The notes beneath the pieces were generated by a model that saw nothing but the letters and a program-made list of their open reading frames with translations, made no database searches and was not told the DNA's origin. The position numbers and the translations under genes are program-made. This document shows positions 21,701-33,744 of a DNA stretch of 64,000 nucleotides, one piece after another (the stretch's first letter is position 1; each line of letters begins with the position of its first letter). Source of the stretch: Metallyticus violacea (lineage: Eukaryota; Arthropoda; Insecta; Mantodea; Metallyticidae); the NCBI GenBank assembly GCA_030762175.1, contig CM060846.1, positions 186,860,041 to 186,924,040 on the forward strand, read 5' to 3'.

Positions 21701-22859
21701 ATAAAAGTTACTGCTGCTTACACTTCACTCATTATTTGATAGCTTAAATCCACTACTTTTGTTAATGATATTTTTGTGACTGAAAAACTTCTTTATATCA
21801 TCTCTGTAATTTTACGGAATTTTTATCATAGCTTTTAAGTGTTTTGTACTGTATCATAATAATATAATATAAAATATATTGCAGTATTTTTTACTCTGGC
21901 AATTTCAAGGGTTTCGATTGTGAAATGACTGTTCTTTATTTTTAGGGCTTCCTTATTTTGCCAGCGCAGTTTTTAAATTCATTCTTCCTATGGTCATTTA
22001 TCATATTTGCTGATTATTATAAAACATTACATTAGTTTCATATACTTAAACTAATTGTATCTATTTGGTAATAATGCTTATAATTTATTTTCGATGTTAT
22101 CCCTCATTCTGAAAGAGCTTTGTTTCTTCTGCTTCTCATTAAACTATAATATAATAAATCAATGAAAGATAACATATCGCACCATATGGAGTGTTTATTT
22201 CGATAATTAAAATTATTATTAATTAATTAATGGTACATAAATGAAACACAAATGCCAAGAAGTGAAATGAAAATCTAATCCATATATTTCCTTGTGTGCA
22301 GCAAGTGTCCCTGTTTCTGCATATCAAAGTGTTTTAGATAATGCATAAGCAAAATACTTTCAAACTAATCTCATCTCATACACGACTATTGTTTCAAAAA
22401 TTATAATTATTTTAAGGCGTAACACAAGTTATAAACAGTGCTAGCAGCTATTTTCTTATTTTACTATAAGCCAAACCTTTAAAATTTACAGATGAACACT
22501 CCAAACTTGCATTTACATTTATTAGAGGCAAGGAGTTTTACTAAATACGAGAGTCTCTTTGCGCCATTTGGATACTGGATACTCGATTCATAAGTGTATT
22601 GCTATCACTTAATATCCTAAGGGATAGAAGTTACGAATTCTGTTTTTTTATTAGCAAAGAAAATGCATGTTCCAGTTATAATTGTTGTTGCTACCGCAAA
22701 GCAAAACTTCAAGTGGAAATCAGGCATTCGATATCTTAATCTTGGTACTTATGAAAATATTGGAGCAGTATTTCTTAGCTCCAGTGATTAGGGATAATAT
22801 AAAATAGTATATTTAATTGATGAATCCTAAATAATAATCAGCCACTATCAGTATAAATT
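21701..22859. other. AT-rich intronic DNA, no gene
   Basis: Nothing recognised beyond short A/T runs. Confidence 0.5.
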
Positions 22860-24100
22860 AAAGCAAAAGTCTTAGACCTGCCTCAGAGAGTCTGTATTAT
22901 ACATCTGTGCAGTAACTTTGCGAAATTATATAAGTCCGGACCTCGCAACCTTGCGTCTCCTCTATACAAAGGGACAGAGTAGACAGGTCATAAAAATTCC
23001 GATCCCCAAATACAGTTAGAAAGGGCGATGTTATAGCCGGAAAACCTTGAAAAAGACGCAACTCTAACAAAGCATAACGGGACATGTTTGTAACACAAGA
23101 ACAACTTGAGGGGGAGATCTGAGAGGAGAAGTAAAATAAACAAGCCTAGGAGTTCGTTAGAGGAGAAACCTTAGAGAAATCGGCGCCAAATTGTAGCCTA
23201 TAGGGAACGAACCGGGAACCACGTGATTCTCATGTAGACAATCTACGAGTAGAACTTAAAAAGACGCTATGAGAATTTGAATATGAAATTAAAGAAAGCA
23301 TATGAGACTGACCGACTGAAGAATTAATAAAAGTTATTAGATACCGAAATGCCCCGCAGTTCAGACTGTTCAGGCAGGAGCAGTTGATCAGTTTTTAGTC
23401 AGTCACGCAGTGCAGTGCAAGCACCAGCAGTTTTAGTCAGTCACGCAGTGCAGTTGCCGTCATTCAGTTGACAATTGGTTAATGTTATTTCTTCTCGGGC
23501 AGTTCGAGTTAATTATTCGGCAGTTGCTCAGTTCCAGCTACCTACTTAGTTAGCAAGCAGTCAGTTGCTAGTTAATCAGACAGTCCGCAGTTAGTTCATT
23601 TCGAGTGACCTACTTAGCTCCTCCATAGTCAGACAGTTCGAGGTTCTCTTCTGGCATAAAAATATACTTCATATAGATAAAAGGGATTCATCGTCTTTGT
23701 GTAACTGTAAAATAAACAATTCTCAAAAGAACTTATATGTCTCTTGAAGTGAAGAAGAGATTGTTCCCAGTCCACGTCCTGTCTCCCTGGTAACGTGCAT
23801 ACGTTCCAAAAACTAAAAACAAATAAGTTATTCTTATGCGCCGGAGCAGTGGTAGTGACGTGATGAACAACACATCCTAGCAGCGGGGAGACTGAAGAGG
23901 AAGGAGGAAGACGCCAGCTACACGACAAGAAGCATCAGCGAAAATACGAACTAGCAGTTGCTTCCGCTTTCTCCTTACAACTTCTTTCTTTGTCACTACC
24001 ACAAATCTAAACCCTGAGACCCATATCAATTAATCCCATCTTAATTAATCCTAACCTTTTTAATAATACCGCGTATATCGCCAGCTACACGACGAATACC
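22860..24100. repeat. Unclassified repeat-like segment (possible LTR remnant)
   Basis: More GC-rich and less random than its flanks. The segment 23340-23640 is dense in CAGTT/CAGTC words, and a perfect 24-bp direct repeat (ttttagtcagtc + acgcagtgcagt) occurs at 23393-23416 and 23431-23454. A second direct repeat, CGCCAGCTACACGAC, lies at 23912-23926 and 24079-24093. No coding domain is seen. The start 'tgtttgtaacacaagaac' (23085) is LTR-like, but no second LTR was found. Confidence 0.35.
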
Positions 24101-26515
24101 GTTGCAATATTCATATTAATGGAATTCAGTTTAAAATTAAATATGTTGCTTTTTAAATTGAATTTTATTAAGGCATATATATAAATGTTTTTCAGAATGT
24201 TAGAGCCAAAGGAAAATTCAAGGAATAAAAGGAAAAGTTCAGGAAGGAAGTATTTCCAACCGTCGTCCATCATTTTAAACTCGCTTAGCATACTCACTTA
24301 CTAAAGTCATGGTGATAACAATTAATAGCTGTAGAACAATTTAACAATGAATCAGATATGAACATGATTAGCAGACCTTTTGTCATTTTGTCGGTATTTC
24401 CAAATGTTTTCTCAAGAGAAGAAACAGTCTACTAATCTTACAACCACGGAAGCATCAACTGACTGAGCAATCATGGGAGCTAATGGTTGCACGGTCATTT
24501 ATCTCACTTGGTATTCTTAAGCCAAGGCATTAACTTATTAATTTTGCATTTGTCACCAGATAGAATGTAAGAAAGTTTCATGATTAAGCATGGAAAATTA
24601 AGCGGTCTTGATGAAATTTTCACAATTCTAATTTTGATATAAATGGTTTACAGTTAAAAACGGAGAAGTAATCTGAAAATTGTACAGGGATAACTAACAT
24701 AGCATGTACTGAATTTTCCAACATTCGATGCCAGCTAAGACAACTGTCGATTATATTTTGGTATGAGCTTCAGTGAGTACATCATTCCCAAAGTCTTTCA
24801 GTACTTTAAAGTAAATATGACAGTTGCAGTCGTTTTTGCAATGTTTTGGAATAAGCATATTATTTATCTTCTTTGAGTTGCACCCCCTATTGAACTTCAG
24901 TCGAAATAATAAGCAATTCCCATTTTTTTGTAATATACAATTAGTGTTATGGGTTAAAGGATGGAAAATGATAAGAAATGTGTTTGAAATTTCGTGAATG
25001 CAACATGGAAGTCTTAGTAGGAGGATTTCATAGGAAAATATTTCCCTATATTCAAAGAACTGGAAAATTCGAAGCAGTTGTTTTCATCTTTCCATTACAA
25101 CACATTCATTTTCTGGTTTTCGCTGGTTGACTTCGGTTAGTGAAATGATACAGTAAAGAAGCGGCAATAATACGAGCCTTGCTAGAGCAAAGTCTGCAAA
25201 TATGATGACGAATATGGAATATATGTATTCACATATTTCCCAAATATGGAGCAAGATGTGTGATAAAATGGAAAAGTATTTCATATCGCTACATCTGGAT
25301 ATGACGAAACACATGCACATTTTCTAAGTAACCGAAATGGAAGGAAATATCTTTCCTTTCTACGGCCTTCGCGTCGTCAAAAAGACCATCCAGTTTTTAA
25401 AGCTTATATAAAGCCTTCTTTAGCACTGAAATCGCTTTTTGGCAATTGTTCGATCTTGGCAAAAGAAATATATTTACAAAATCAATTGAAAATATTAGTA
25501 TGAAATTAATAATGTGATAGCATGAGTTATTAATACAATAGCGCTCCTAACATTAATGTAAATATCAAACACACTATTCATGGGAGAAAAATGGAAGAAA
25601 AAATAAAGAATAATAACTCTGGTACAATTTAAATGTTGTTGCAATCATTCACATGATGAATGATTGACTTGATCTAAAGGAACTCCTTCTATTGTTGAAA
25701 GAGCTATATTGTTACACTGATGTATTTTTCACTTTATTTTCAAGCAAATTTTTACTAAATGTTGGTGTAATAAGGACTAGATGAAAATCTATTTTTGATT
25801 CATTTATTCTGCGCTTCGACTATGTAAGTGATTTGAAGATCAGCAGTTAGCATTAAATTATAAATGTAAAACAGACTCAAGAACAACACGAAGTATATTC
25901 AAATGAAAATAAACTAGTGAGCAAAGCAAGCTTGTACTAATTCAGAGCCGTGTACTTGAGAACATAACTTTTTATTCTTATTGAAAAGTAAATGTAAGAT
26001 TTGTTAGCCTATTCTTTAGCCTTTTTTCTGAAGTAGTATACCGGGTCTCGCTATTTGTACACGAACCACATTCTACGATTCTTGGACAAGGGAGAAAAAA
26101 TGTTACTGACAAAATATCGTTCAACGTTTTTTATTGCATAATTTGGCAACACTACATAATGCACAATACATTAATTGCAAACATTATTATTTGCGTTTTC
26201 TTTAAGTTGTGATGACTCAGTAGGCAATGTCTAGGAGCTTATATTTATGCAATGCAGCATTGAATAACTTATTTTCTATTTTTCTTAATTTATTGATTTT
26301 AATTTCTTTTTCAGTCTCCGTACATTTTACGTAATACTTTTTTCAATGTGGTGCCAGTTTCATAATTTTTATGGATGACATTTTACATGACATGAAATAT
26401 GAAAAACTAAACAAGAAAAATTATATCTTGTAATTACTTTGTGGTCTAGAGAGTATGTGTTATTCGTTAAAAAATTGGTTAATGACATGACAAGGAGCAT
26501 TGTTATTAAAATAGC
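24101..26515. other. AT-rich intronic DNA, no gene
   Basis: Short ORFs only, none with a recognisable domain. Confidence 0.5.
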
Positions 26516-26519
26516 TATT

Positions 26520-26745
26520 TAAACTGGTTTATACTGGAATGTTGGAAGGCTAAAAAAATAACGGATAATTCTGATAGGAGAATCTGCCCATTTTGTGGAA
26601 GGAACGAAGAATGGAACATATTCTTGCCGAATGTATCCACTGGGATGCAGATCTGAATAATGCACTCCGTGTGGAAGAAATCTATGGGCTTCTCGTGAAC
26701 AACAATGCATTGTGTTTGCAAGAATAAAATCTACGTCCTTATTAT
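26520..26745 (+). pseudogene. LINE 3'-end fragment (C-terminal zinc knuckle)
   Basis: A broken frame reads RRICPFCGRNEE, then after a one-base shift MEHILAECIHWDADLN. This is the C-x2-C ... H-x4-C knuckle found near the C terminus of R1-like and Jockey-like LINE ORF2 proteins, comparable to HILAECEA at 44560 in this window. Only the 3' end is present. Confidence 0.5.
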
Positions 26746-26889
26746 AACACAGTGCAACATCTATCATGGGACTATCATCTTAGAGTGGATTATAATGAAT
26801 GGTTTTTGAAACAGAACGATCTCAGATATTGTTGCTAATATTTTAAGGAGAGATAAAGCTGTCTTTTTAAGAAAAAGTACTAAAATTTT

Positions 26890-27415
26890 ATAATGAACAT
26901 TAATGGTCCACCTGAGAATTCTTATGTTATGAGGTAACGCCAGGTTCGTTGGTCAATAATAGTGTGGTTAGTTATTCTTAGTGATCATGTGATAGGCCTA
27001 TTTCTGCTACCAAAAGACTGGCAGTATGGCCATATGATACATTATAGCAAGATATCCTACCAGTTTCTCTGGAATACGTTTCATTTCATTATGCTGTAGA
27101 ATGTGGTATTAACACGATGAAGCACCAGCTCATCGCGGAAGAGTGCAGTCATTTGAATTACATGTTTCCGTTTCTGGCACGTAAAACATATTCGTTAGTC
27201 AGCTAAGTAAGCAGACTTTAAACCATTAGATTTTTTCCTTGGGGTACATGTAAAGACCCTAGATTATGGGGACAGAATACCAGAGAACATATTCGATCTC
27301 ACAGCACGCCTTAGTGCAACCGTGGAAACAATCGACGGTGAAATATTACGATGCAAGCAGACACAATTCCCCGAGTGGCAGCAACTTAGAATAGAAACTG
27401 TAATGACTGACTGAT
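26890..27415 (+). pseudogene. Mariner-like transposase relic
   Basis: Plus-strand frame fragments: RWSIIVWLVILSDHVIGL, then, past stops, LDFFLGVHVKT-like sequence and GDRIPENIFDLTARLSATVE and CKQTQFPEWQQ. These line up with the central and C-terminal parts of the transposase at 28664-29829. No ends or inverted repeats could be set. Many breaks. Confidence 0.5.
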
Positions 27416-27632
27416 GCTTCTTGTTATGTCATTAAACAATTTTGTATCAAATAATACATACATACTCTGTATGTAATACATTTTATTACTATGGAATACT
27501 ATATTTTCCACTTTTCATATTTTTTATAATTTATATTTCGTATCATAGTAAAACCATCTACAAAACCTATATGCAATTAGCATCATATTGAAAATCGGAC
27601 TAAAATGTACCGAGACCACAAGGAAATTAAAA

Positions 27633-28097
27633 TCAATAAATTAAAAGAACAGAAATCAAGCGATGCAAATTTGCCAGGTGTAAGCTCTTACACGTTACCA
27701 ATTCAACTATCATGACATCAAGAAACTTGCTCGTAATACAGTATGCTATTAAGGCATCTTGCATTATGCAATGATTAGAAATTGTGCAATTAAAATTTTT
27801 CGGATGATATTTTGTCGCTAGCATTTGCTTCCCTCCTTTAGCCCAGGAATCACAGTGTGTGGTCCTTGTGTGCGTATTAGGGTCACTCCGTATATTAACT
27901 CGATCCTTCTTCGGTTTATTTAGCCCTAGAATGTTGTCAATAAAACTCGAATTTCTAGTCTGTTTCTCCGGGAATAACTGAGTACGAAGTGTTGTTCCTG
28001 CAGTGAAATGAAAAAGAGGGACGAGAAAGTGGGCTGCCAATGTGCAGAAAATACACAATTCCATTGATGCAACACATATTAAAACAATAATATGCAT
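27633..28097 (-). CDS. Unidentified ORF, 154 codons
   Basis: One of the longest frames not linked to a known element. The first 30 residues are hydrophobic (MHIIVLICVASMELCIF), the middle is polar with one NSS site, and the C terminus is again hydrophobic. No motif is recognised, there is no splice evidence and composition is like the flanks. It may well be a chance frame. Confidence 0.15.
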   Translation of the reverse strand: MHIIVLICVASMELCIFCTLAAHFLVPLFHFTAGTTLRTQLFPEKQTRNSSFIDNILGLNKPKKDRVNIRSDPNTHTRTTHCDSWAKGGKQMLATKYHPKNFNCTISNHCIMQDALIAYCITSKFLDVMIVELVTCKSLHLANLHRLISVLLIY

Positions 28098-28663
28098 AAT
28101 AAGTTATGTATTAATACATGTTGCTAAGTTACAAACTATATTAAGCCTTGTTACAAATATGTTATCATTTTAAACTATTATTGGTACTTGTATATTGAGA
28201 GAAAAAGTGAATGTTCATTTAATATTTTGTAATCAGTTTTCCCAAAATACAAATATTAATGTTTAAAATAATATCATAGTTAAGTTATTTATTTACTATA
28301 TATAATTTATATATAATATACTGGGTGCGGAAAAACAATGTGCTGATAATTTTAGAGTAAAAAAGGCAATATCAAACTAAACATTTCGAAAATAGGAATA
28401 AGGGGATCGCAGGTGCGCTATATGCATCAACATTAAATCCGTCATTTTAGAGTCTCCGATTGTGAAACTTGTTTGATGCGTGTCGGATGAAAACAAAAAC
28501 ACTCTTGTACGGTAATTGTCACTGTCGCTAGTTGTGTCTGAAGTTCAAGGCAACATATTTGTTTTGAGGCCTATTGGATGGTACGGTAATACCGAATACT
28601 CGTCTTATTCAATATAAAGGTTATTTCAACTAAAGTAAGTTGGACGTGTTGTAAAGCAGCAAA

Positions 28664-29762
28664 ATGGAATATGGTTGTACATGGAATGAACTGACTGACG
28701 TGCATATGGTCTACGGGGTGCTGCATATAAGGCAGAGGAGGCTAGTAGGATTTACGAGGGCTGATATCCACATCGAAGACTGCCTAATCAAAGGACTTTT
28801 GTATCAATGGACAGACGCACGAGAGAAACAGGATATTTGAGATCTAATAAGCACGATACATACAAGAGACGCTCAGTTTGCACAACTGAATTTGACGAAG
28901 CCGTGTTACACCAGTTCGAACAAGTTTCAAGGACAAGTAGGAGACGAGTTTTTCATCTTCGCTTTACATATGAAATGTTGTTCATGAGAATGGTCTCCAT
29001 CCTTTCCAGGAACAGAAAGTACAGACTTTGGGTCTGGATGATTACCCTGTGCATCTGGAATTTGTTGACTGGTTCCTACAACGAATAGCGTACCAACCAC
29101 AATTTCCTCAACATGTTTTGTTTACGGATGAGGCTTGTTTTACATGTGAAGGTATTTTCAATTCACATAACAGCCAAGCCTGGGCACTACGGAATTCCCC
29201 CGTAATGTACGCCAGGGTAATTAACAGCAGTGTGCTCTCAACGTCTAGGGTGGAATTGTGAAAGATGCTATCTTAGGCCCCTACATTTTACCTCCAGGGT
29301 AGAATGCTCACAGCTACCTTATGTTTCTGCAAGAAGTATTGCCTGAACTCCTGGAGAATGTACCTCTTGAAATTAGACGAAACTTGTGGTTAAACATGAA
29401 GCCGCCCCTGCACAGTTTTTACTCGCAGCTCGAAATCAGGTAAACAGAACATTTAGTGACAGATGGATCGGCCGGGGCGGATCAACGTGGTTGTCTCCAT
29501 TGTCGCCTGACTTGTAACCGCTGGATTTTTACCTCTGGGGTACCATAAAAAGCAGAATTAATGAAACAACCAGTTGAGTATCCACAACACTTAGTAGGTC
29601 GCATTATAGCAGAAGCAGAAGTGCCTGATGTATTCCAGAGAAAACGTCGATCCTTGTTACACGGTTATATTGTTTACCAGAATGAAAATGGTGATCATAT
29701 TGAACATTTATTACGGCATGGTGACATTAATTATGCAATAAGAATTGTACAATTTATTATTA

Positions 29763-29794
<32 letters not shown>

Positions 29795-29829
29795 TACATT
29801 TTTGTCATTTCTCTGAAACTGGAACATTA
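28664..29829 (+). pseudogene. Mariner-like DDE transposase
   Basis: The ATG at 28664 starts MEYGCTWNELTDVHMVYG, the usual N terminus of a common insect transposase family. Helix-turn-helix remnants follow (RRTRETGYLRSNKHDT, then TTEFDEAVLHQFEQVSRTS). The catalytic part has DDYPVHLEFVDWFLQ and HVLFTDEACFT with the first Asp, then FNSHNSQAWA. Downstream come LQEVLPELLENV, RWIGRGG and LDFYLWGTIKS with stops between. The usual HDGAPAH motif with the second Asp is degraded to a KPPLH-like sequence. The protein ends HIEHLLRHGD before an (ATT)n run. At least five breaks. Confidence 0.85.
29752..29795. repeat. (ATT)n microsatellite
   Basis: Nearly pure ATT triplets inside the mariner-like element, just after the transposase C terminus. 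Confidence 0.9.
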
Positions 29830-29999
29830 AGAAGTAAAAGCAGTTGATACATTATTCGAAACTTTTAGGACACGTTATAACATGTACTACATTATGCACA
29901 GACATTTGATTTTCTCCATGTTCCTAATCTCAAAATGCTTATTTCCATATAACCTTTCTACTGTACAATTTCCTGCACATTGTTTTTCCACACCTGTAT

Positions 30000-31028
30000 A
30001 TTATAAATTTGGCAAATAGCGTAACCGCCCTTATTACCCGTACATAATAATGTTATTCATTATTAGGGAATAGTAGGGGGTGAAATTTATACACCGCACA
30101 ATTAATTATTGGAAAAAAGAATTGCTCAGATAGTAAAAGTTCTCAAATCAGAAGCAGTTTTAGGATTTGTTTTCATGGAGATGCAGAAAGAAGAATGTAC
30201 GTGGATTTTTTTGGAACATCTAGGTACATGTGCATGAACGTTTATCTTATAAAACTCTGTTTAAAATGTGCAATTATGTGTACAAACGATGAAGATGGTC
30301 ATGAACAATTAAAATTTAAGATTGGGCAAAATTCATAGTAGGATATAAATGAAGCAGCATGAATAAAATTAGGGAACGATATATTTAAAAATAACAACTG
30401 TATTGAAAAATATTCAATTTTTATAATACGGACATAAAATTTCACATCTTGAATTTCATGCTGGGTAGGTACTCCTCTTTATAGACAACACATTTTATCA
30501 AGCTCTGGACGAGGGCTTATCATACAGGCTTATTTATGTTGGGGAATATTCCGCATGACAAATCATTAGAAGTTAGCCAATGATTGCAGGTGTATGGCAA
30601 ATGTCTGGGTCCAGTTAGTCCCATCAAAAGAAATTCGTAGATCAAATTCAATTCCCCCAAAAGTAGAAAGCAGTAGCTAGATAAGCCATCGACTGGTGGG
30701 CAGCATTACCCCTTTTATCACTGACCTATCTAATAGTTAACGACAGCATTTCTTTTATTTTAAGGCGGGATCAGTAGCTGAAAGTGTATTTGGTGCACCA
30801 ATCGGGGTTCCTACTATAACCAATACAGACTCCAATGGTGGCGATCAATGTACAGGCATGTTGTTGCAATTAAACACAAGAAATTTCATCGTTGCAGCTA
30901 AGGTGATTTATTACATTAGTTTATAGTTGAAAGTAAATCAACAATAGCCAGTTACTTACTTTGATTTTATCAAGTTAACAATGATATAGTAAAATTACAC
31001 CAGGACTTGTACACTAAGTTGTGTTTAG
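30000..31028. other. Intronic DNA, no gene
   Basis: A frame at about 30770-30905 (AGSVAESVFGAPIGVP) is slightly more GC-rich than the flanks, but no family is recognised. Confidence 0.4.
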
Positions 31029-31034
31029 TACAAC

Positions 31035-31500
31035 ATGGGTCGCTCTTGTTCTGTACCCGGATTAACCTTTAATTATGGCAATACACCACATACTAACATA
31101 TTAAATTTCCTAAATACCAGTCATTAAAGGAGAAGTGGATAAAGGGTGTACACAGTGCAAATTTTGAAAATGTTAAAAATGTAGTATGTATTAAACATTT
31201 GTGGTTAGGGAGGATACCTTTTGTGCAATTTTTCCTAAACTGCCATTATGTGTGACAGATATTTTTAGCAATGAAAGAAAGTATCCGGAAGAAGGCATTG
31301 AAGTAGGTTTTGGAGATAGGTGAAGAGAGTTCCAATGATTGGTGGCAGCAGGATGTTATAACATGTTTCGACTTCTGCGCAAGTGAGATTAAGAAAAGGT
31401 ATACCGTTTATAAGCATTGCCAAGGTTGATGTCCTTTTCATTAAAATAGATGATGATAAATATGATGTTGTCCCATCTATGTGACCAGTAATTTTGAAGT
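31035..31500 (+). pseudogene. THAP-domain protein remnant
   Basis: ATG at 31035 reads MGRSCSVPGLTFNYGN; after a frameshift near 31100 it continues KFPKYQSLKEKWIKGVHSAN and NVVCIKH. This is the layout of a THAP zinc finger (C-x2/4-C, FP, W, C-x2-H), but the second Cys is Leu here. A further shift gives FCAIFPKLP, like the end of the domain. THAP domains bind DNA in host regulators and in P-element-type transposases. With a lost ligand and frameshifts it is a pseudogene or dead transposon. Confidence 0.55.
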
Positions 31501-31619
31501 TAGTGCATTTTTTAAAGATTTGTGCTTACCTGTGGAGAAATTCAGGTGTTGTGGAAGTAAGTAGTTAAAATGTAACAAATGGAGCAAATTGAATAACTTG
31601 ATGAGTTTCTTTAGTATTT

Positions 31620-31622
31620 ATA

Positions 31623-31653
<31 letters not shown>

Positions 31654-31824
31654 CGTTCATTGAAACAATGGATTCATTAATAAACATTGTCGAGGAAAAT
31701 TTACCACTAGGTCATAAAAATAGAGAAAACTTGTAAAATAAATTTTGCTTTGGAACAATTGAAGTTTTCTTATGAAAATCAAATTATATATTCATCACAG
31801 TTCTTGATATGGGCTGTAACATTT

Positions 31825-31862
<38 letters not shown>
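31620..31862. repeat. (AAT)n and (AC)n microsatellites
   Basis: AAT triplets near 31626-31650 and a pure AC run at 31830-31862. Confidence 0.9.
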
Positions 31863-31869
31863 CACAATG

Positions 31870-33055
31870 AAAAAATTTTCATCTTGAAAATAAGTTCTGC
31901 GTAAAAATTTTGTATACGCTCTTGGAAGTAGTAGGGTGACCACAGTCACCATTTTTTTTCTGCATCAGGGTCTGGGTAGTGGAATCGGTGTTGTTATAAC
32001 CATGACGTTTTAGTGAACATTCCACGCGGAGTGTAGACAAGGTTGCAATATCTCCCGGTTCGATAACCCAGCGTTCTAAAAAATTGGCGAGGACAAGAAA
32101 GTACACGTGGTATCAATAACTTTCATTGCAGTTTACTCGCTTTTTTGACTTACCGATCTTATACTTATGTTAATTTGATAATGTCACACTTGCACACTTG
32201 TGGTGTGTTACGTTTGGTGAAGATAGAAATCATTCAGCAATTGGACTTCTTTTGGGAACATAAGCCAAACGATGTATGCCTCACCATATATTCTTTTCAA
32301 GCGGTTCTTCTAGTCTTAACAATACTCTGGTGCTTAGAAACTTTTCAAATGTTCATACCCAAAATGGTGACAGAGCACCTTTGTTCAACAATTGGAGGAT
32401 CAATATTTTAAAATAATTCATAAAGAATACAGAGTTTACAGCCGACCACGGTTCCTTGGTTACAAATATCTTGAACCAGGCCACCCTGAGCTTGGTTTAT
32501 TTCGTGGTTTCTCCTAGTTTCTTAGGCGAATGCTGGGATGGATATTTACTTTTGATGGATATTTCAGCTCTTCCATTTCATATAATTTCTTTGTGTTGGT
32601 TCTGTTATACGGCCGAAACTGCCAGGGCAATTTACGCTGGCGATGTGTGATGGTGGCTTGTGCTTTCGGCGTCTGGTATGGAAGCAGATATTCTGAAGGG
32701 CTAGAGCTCCGAAGGCATCCGAGCGTTCTGTTTGGAAATAATAGTAGAATAGCCGTCACGCAGCATCTGCGTAAACTAAGCGAATGCCTCCGCAAGTTGA
32801 ATTTTGGAAGTTTATTCAAACCGGTAGAGCAGAAAATGTGGTAAAAAACAATTAATACTAACTGAAGATATACATATGTATTCAATAAACAAAAACACTT
32901 TCTGCCTTTAAGCCATGTGCTTTTCCCTTATCATTATTATTTCATTTACGTATTACATTGTTATGTTAACGTTTCCAATTGAACTTAGGTGTATAAATGC
33001 TAAAATAGAATGTAATTAACATTTAAGCTTCATAATTAATTTTAGGCATACGATT
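31870..33055. other. Intronic DNA with a diverged SINE, no gene
   Basis: Apart from the SINE C-like block at 32450-32720, nothing is supported. Confidence 0.45.
32450..32720 (+). repeat. SINE family C, diverged copy
   Basis: Shares 'ggccaccctgagcttggtt' and 'gtttcttaggcgaatgctg' with the family C copy at 20935-21000 ('ggccactcatcctgacctta', 'atcacttaggcgatggat'). More diverged, with the head lost. Confidence 0.45.
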
Positions 33056-33058
33056 ACT

Positions 33059-33330
33059 TACTTTTCTGGTTCCGAAACCATTGTGAGCTCTTCCCCTGCA
33101 TTTATTATAAACTTATACCACCAAGATTGAAAGCGTACATACATTACCGCTGAAGACTTGTACATCGCTCGGTATCTTTCCAGCATTTCCTGCAATTGGA
33201 CTTTTTCTGCTGCTATCGATATTGAAGCCGCAGGACAGCCGTTGTCTGTAAGGGCAATTCTGATTATTTGTCCATGCGCATCAGAAGCTATTGTTCTTTT
33301 TTTATTTAAATGATACGTATGGAGTCTCAT
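33059..33330 (-). CDS. Unidentified exon-like ORF ending at a consensus splice donor
   Basis: A 90-codon frame on the minus strand, first ATG at 33330, distinctly less AT-rich than its surroundings. It reads through KKRTIASDAHGQIIRIALTD and QLQEMLERYRAMYKSSA to SWWYKFIINAGEEL and EPEK. It then runs into AAAAGTAAGTA at about 33063-33053, a match to the donor consensus. A poly-T tract precedes the ATG and could serve an acceptor at ...CAATGAG. No family is recognised, and there are no Ig cysteines, so it is not an alternative Dscam Ig exon. It could be a nested host gene, an exonised element or chance. Confidence 0.35.
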
Positions 33331-33429
33331 TGAAAAAAAAATTAAAAATTTTGGATTCAGTTAAACACCCGCTCATAACAGTCGGATATTGCTGATTTTT
33401 AGAACCTATTTTTGTATTTTATTTCAATA

Positions 33430-33622
33430 GACCATACCTAGTTTCGTTGAGAAAAAACAAAAATTGTGGCCACTAGAGCGATTTTTCAATTTTCCCTGGA
33501 CGTTAATTCCCCCTCCCAATAATTGAACTTTACTGGATAGCGAGCTCGATGAATTGTTTGTTAATTGATCATTTTATGCCGAGTTTCGTTGAGAAAAAAC
33601 AAATTTGCGGCCGCTAGAGAGT
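33430..33622. repeat. Direct duplication of a ~45-bp motif
   Basis: 'agtttcgttgagaaaaaaca' followed by a 'ggccactagag/ggccgctagag' block occurs at about 33440-33480 and again at 33579-33618. Confidence 0.6.
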
Positions 33623-33744
33623 TGACAGTTACATATATTTTCATTGCCATTTTTTCTTCCTAAAAGTAGGATGGATGGAGATTTGAAGACATTTTTAAAA
33701 AAATATTTTCATGGGTACAACCTCAATATTGCCTTTGGAATACG

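Larger units (their letters stand above)
28321..29996 (+). mobile_element. Mariner-like (IS630-Tc1-mariner) transposon with TIRs and TA flanks
   Basis: Left end CTGGGTGCGG then AAAAACAATGTGC. The right end, read in reverse complement from 29996, is CAGGTGTGG then AAAAACAATGTGC. The two form terminal inverted repeats of about 25 bases with one gap. The element is flanked by TA on both sides (28319-28320 and 29997-29998), as expected for TA-targeting transposases. Length is 1,676 bp. The transposase gene inside is dead. Confidence 0.85.

Noticed and set aside
23629..23928. A 99-codon minus-strand frame
   Set aside because: It overlaps the repeat-like segment and has no domain or coding composition.
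31830..31862. CRISPR-like or other arrays
   Set aside because: All short arrays in the window are simple microsatellites; there are no spaced repeats with unique spacers.
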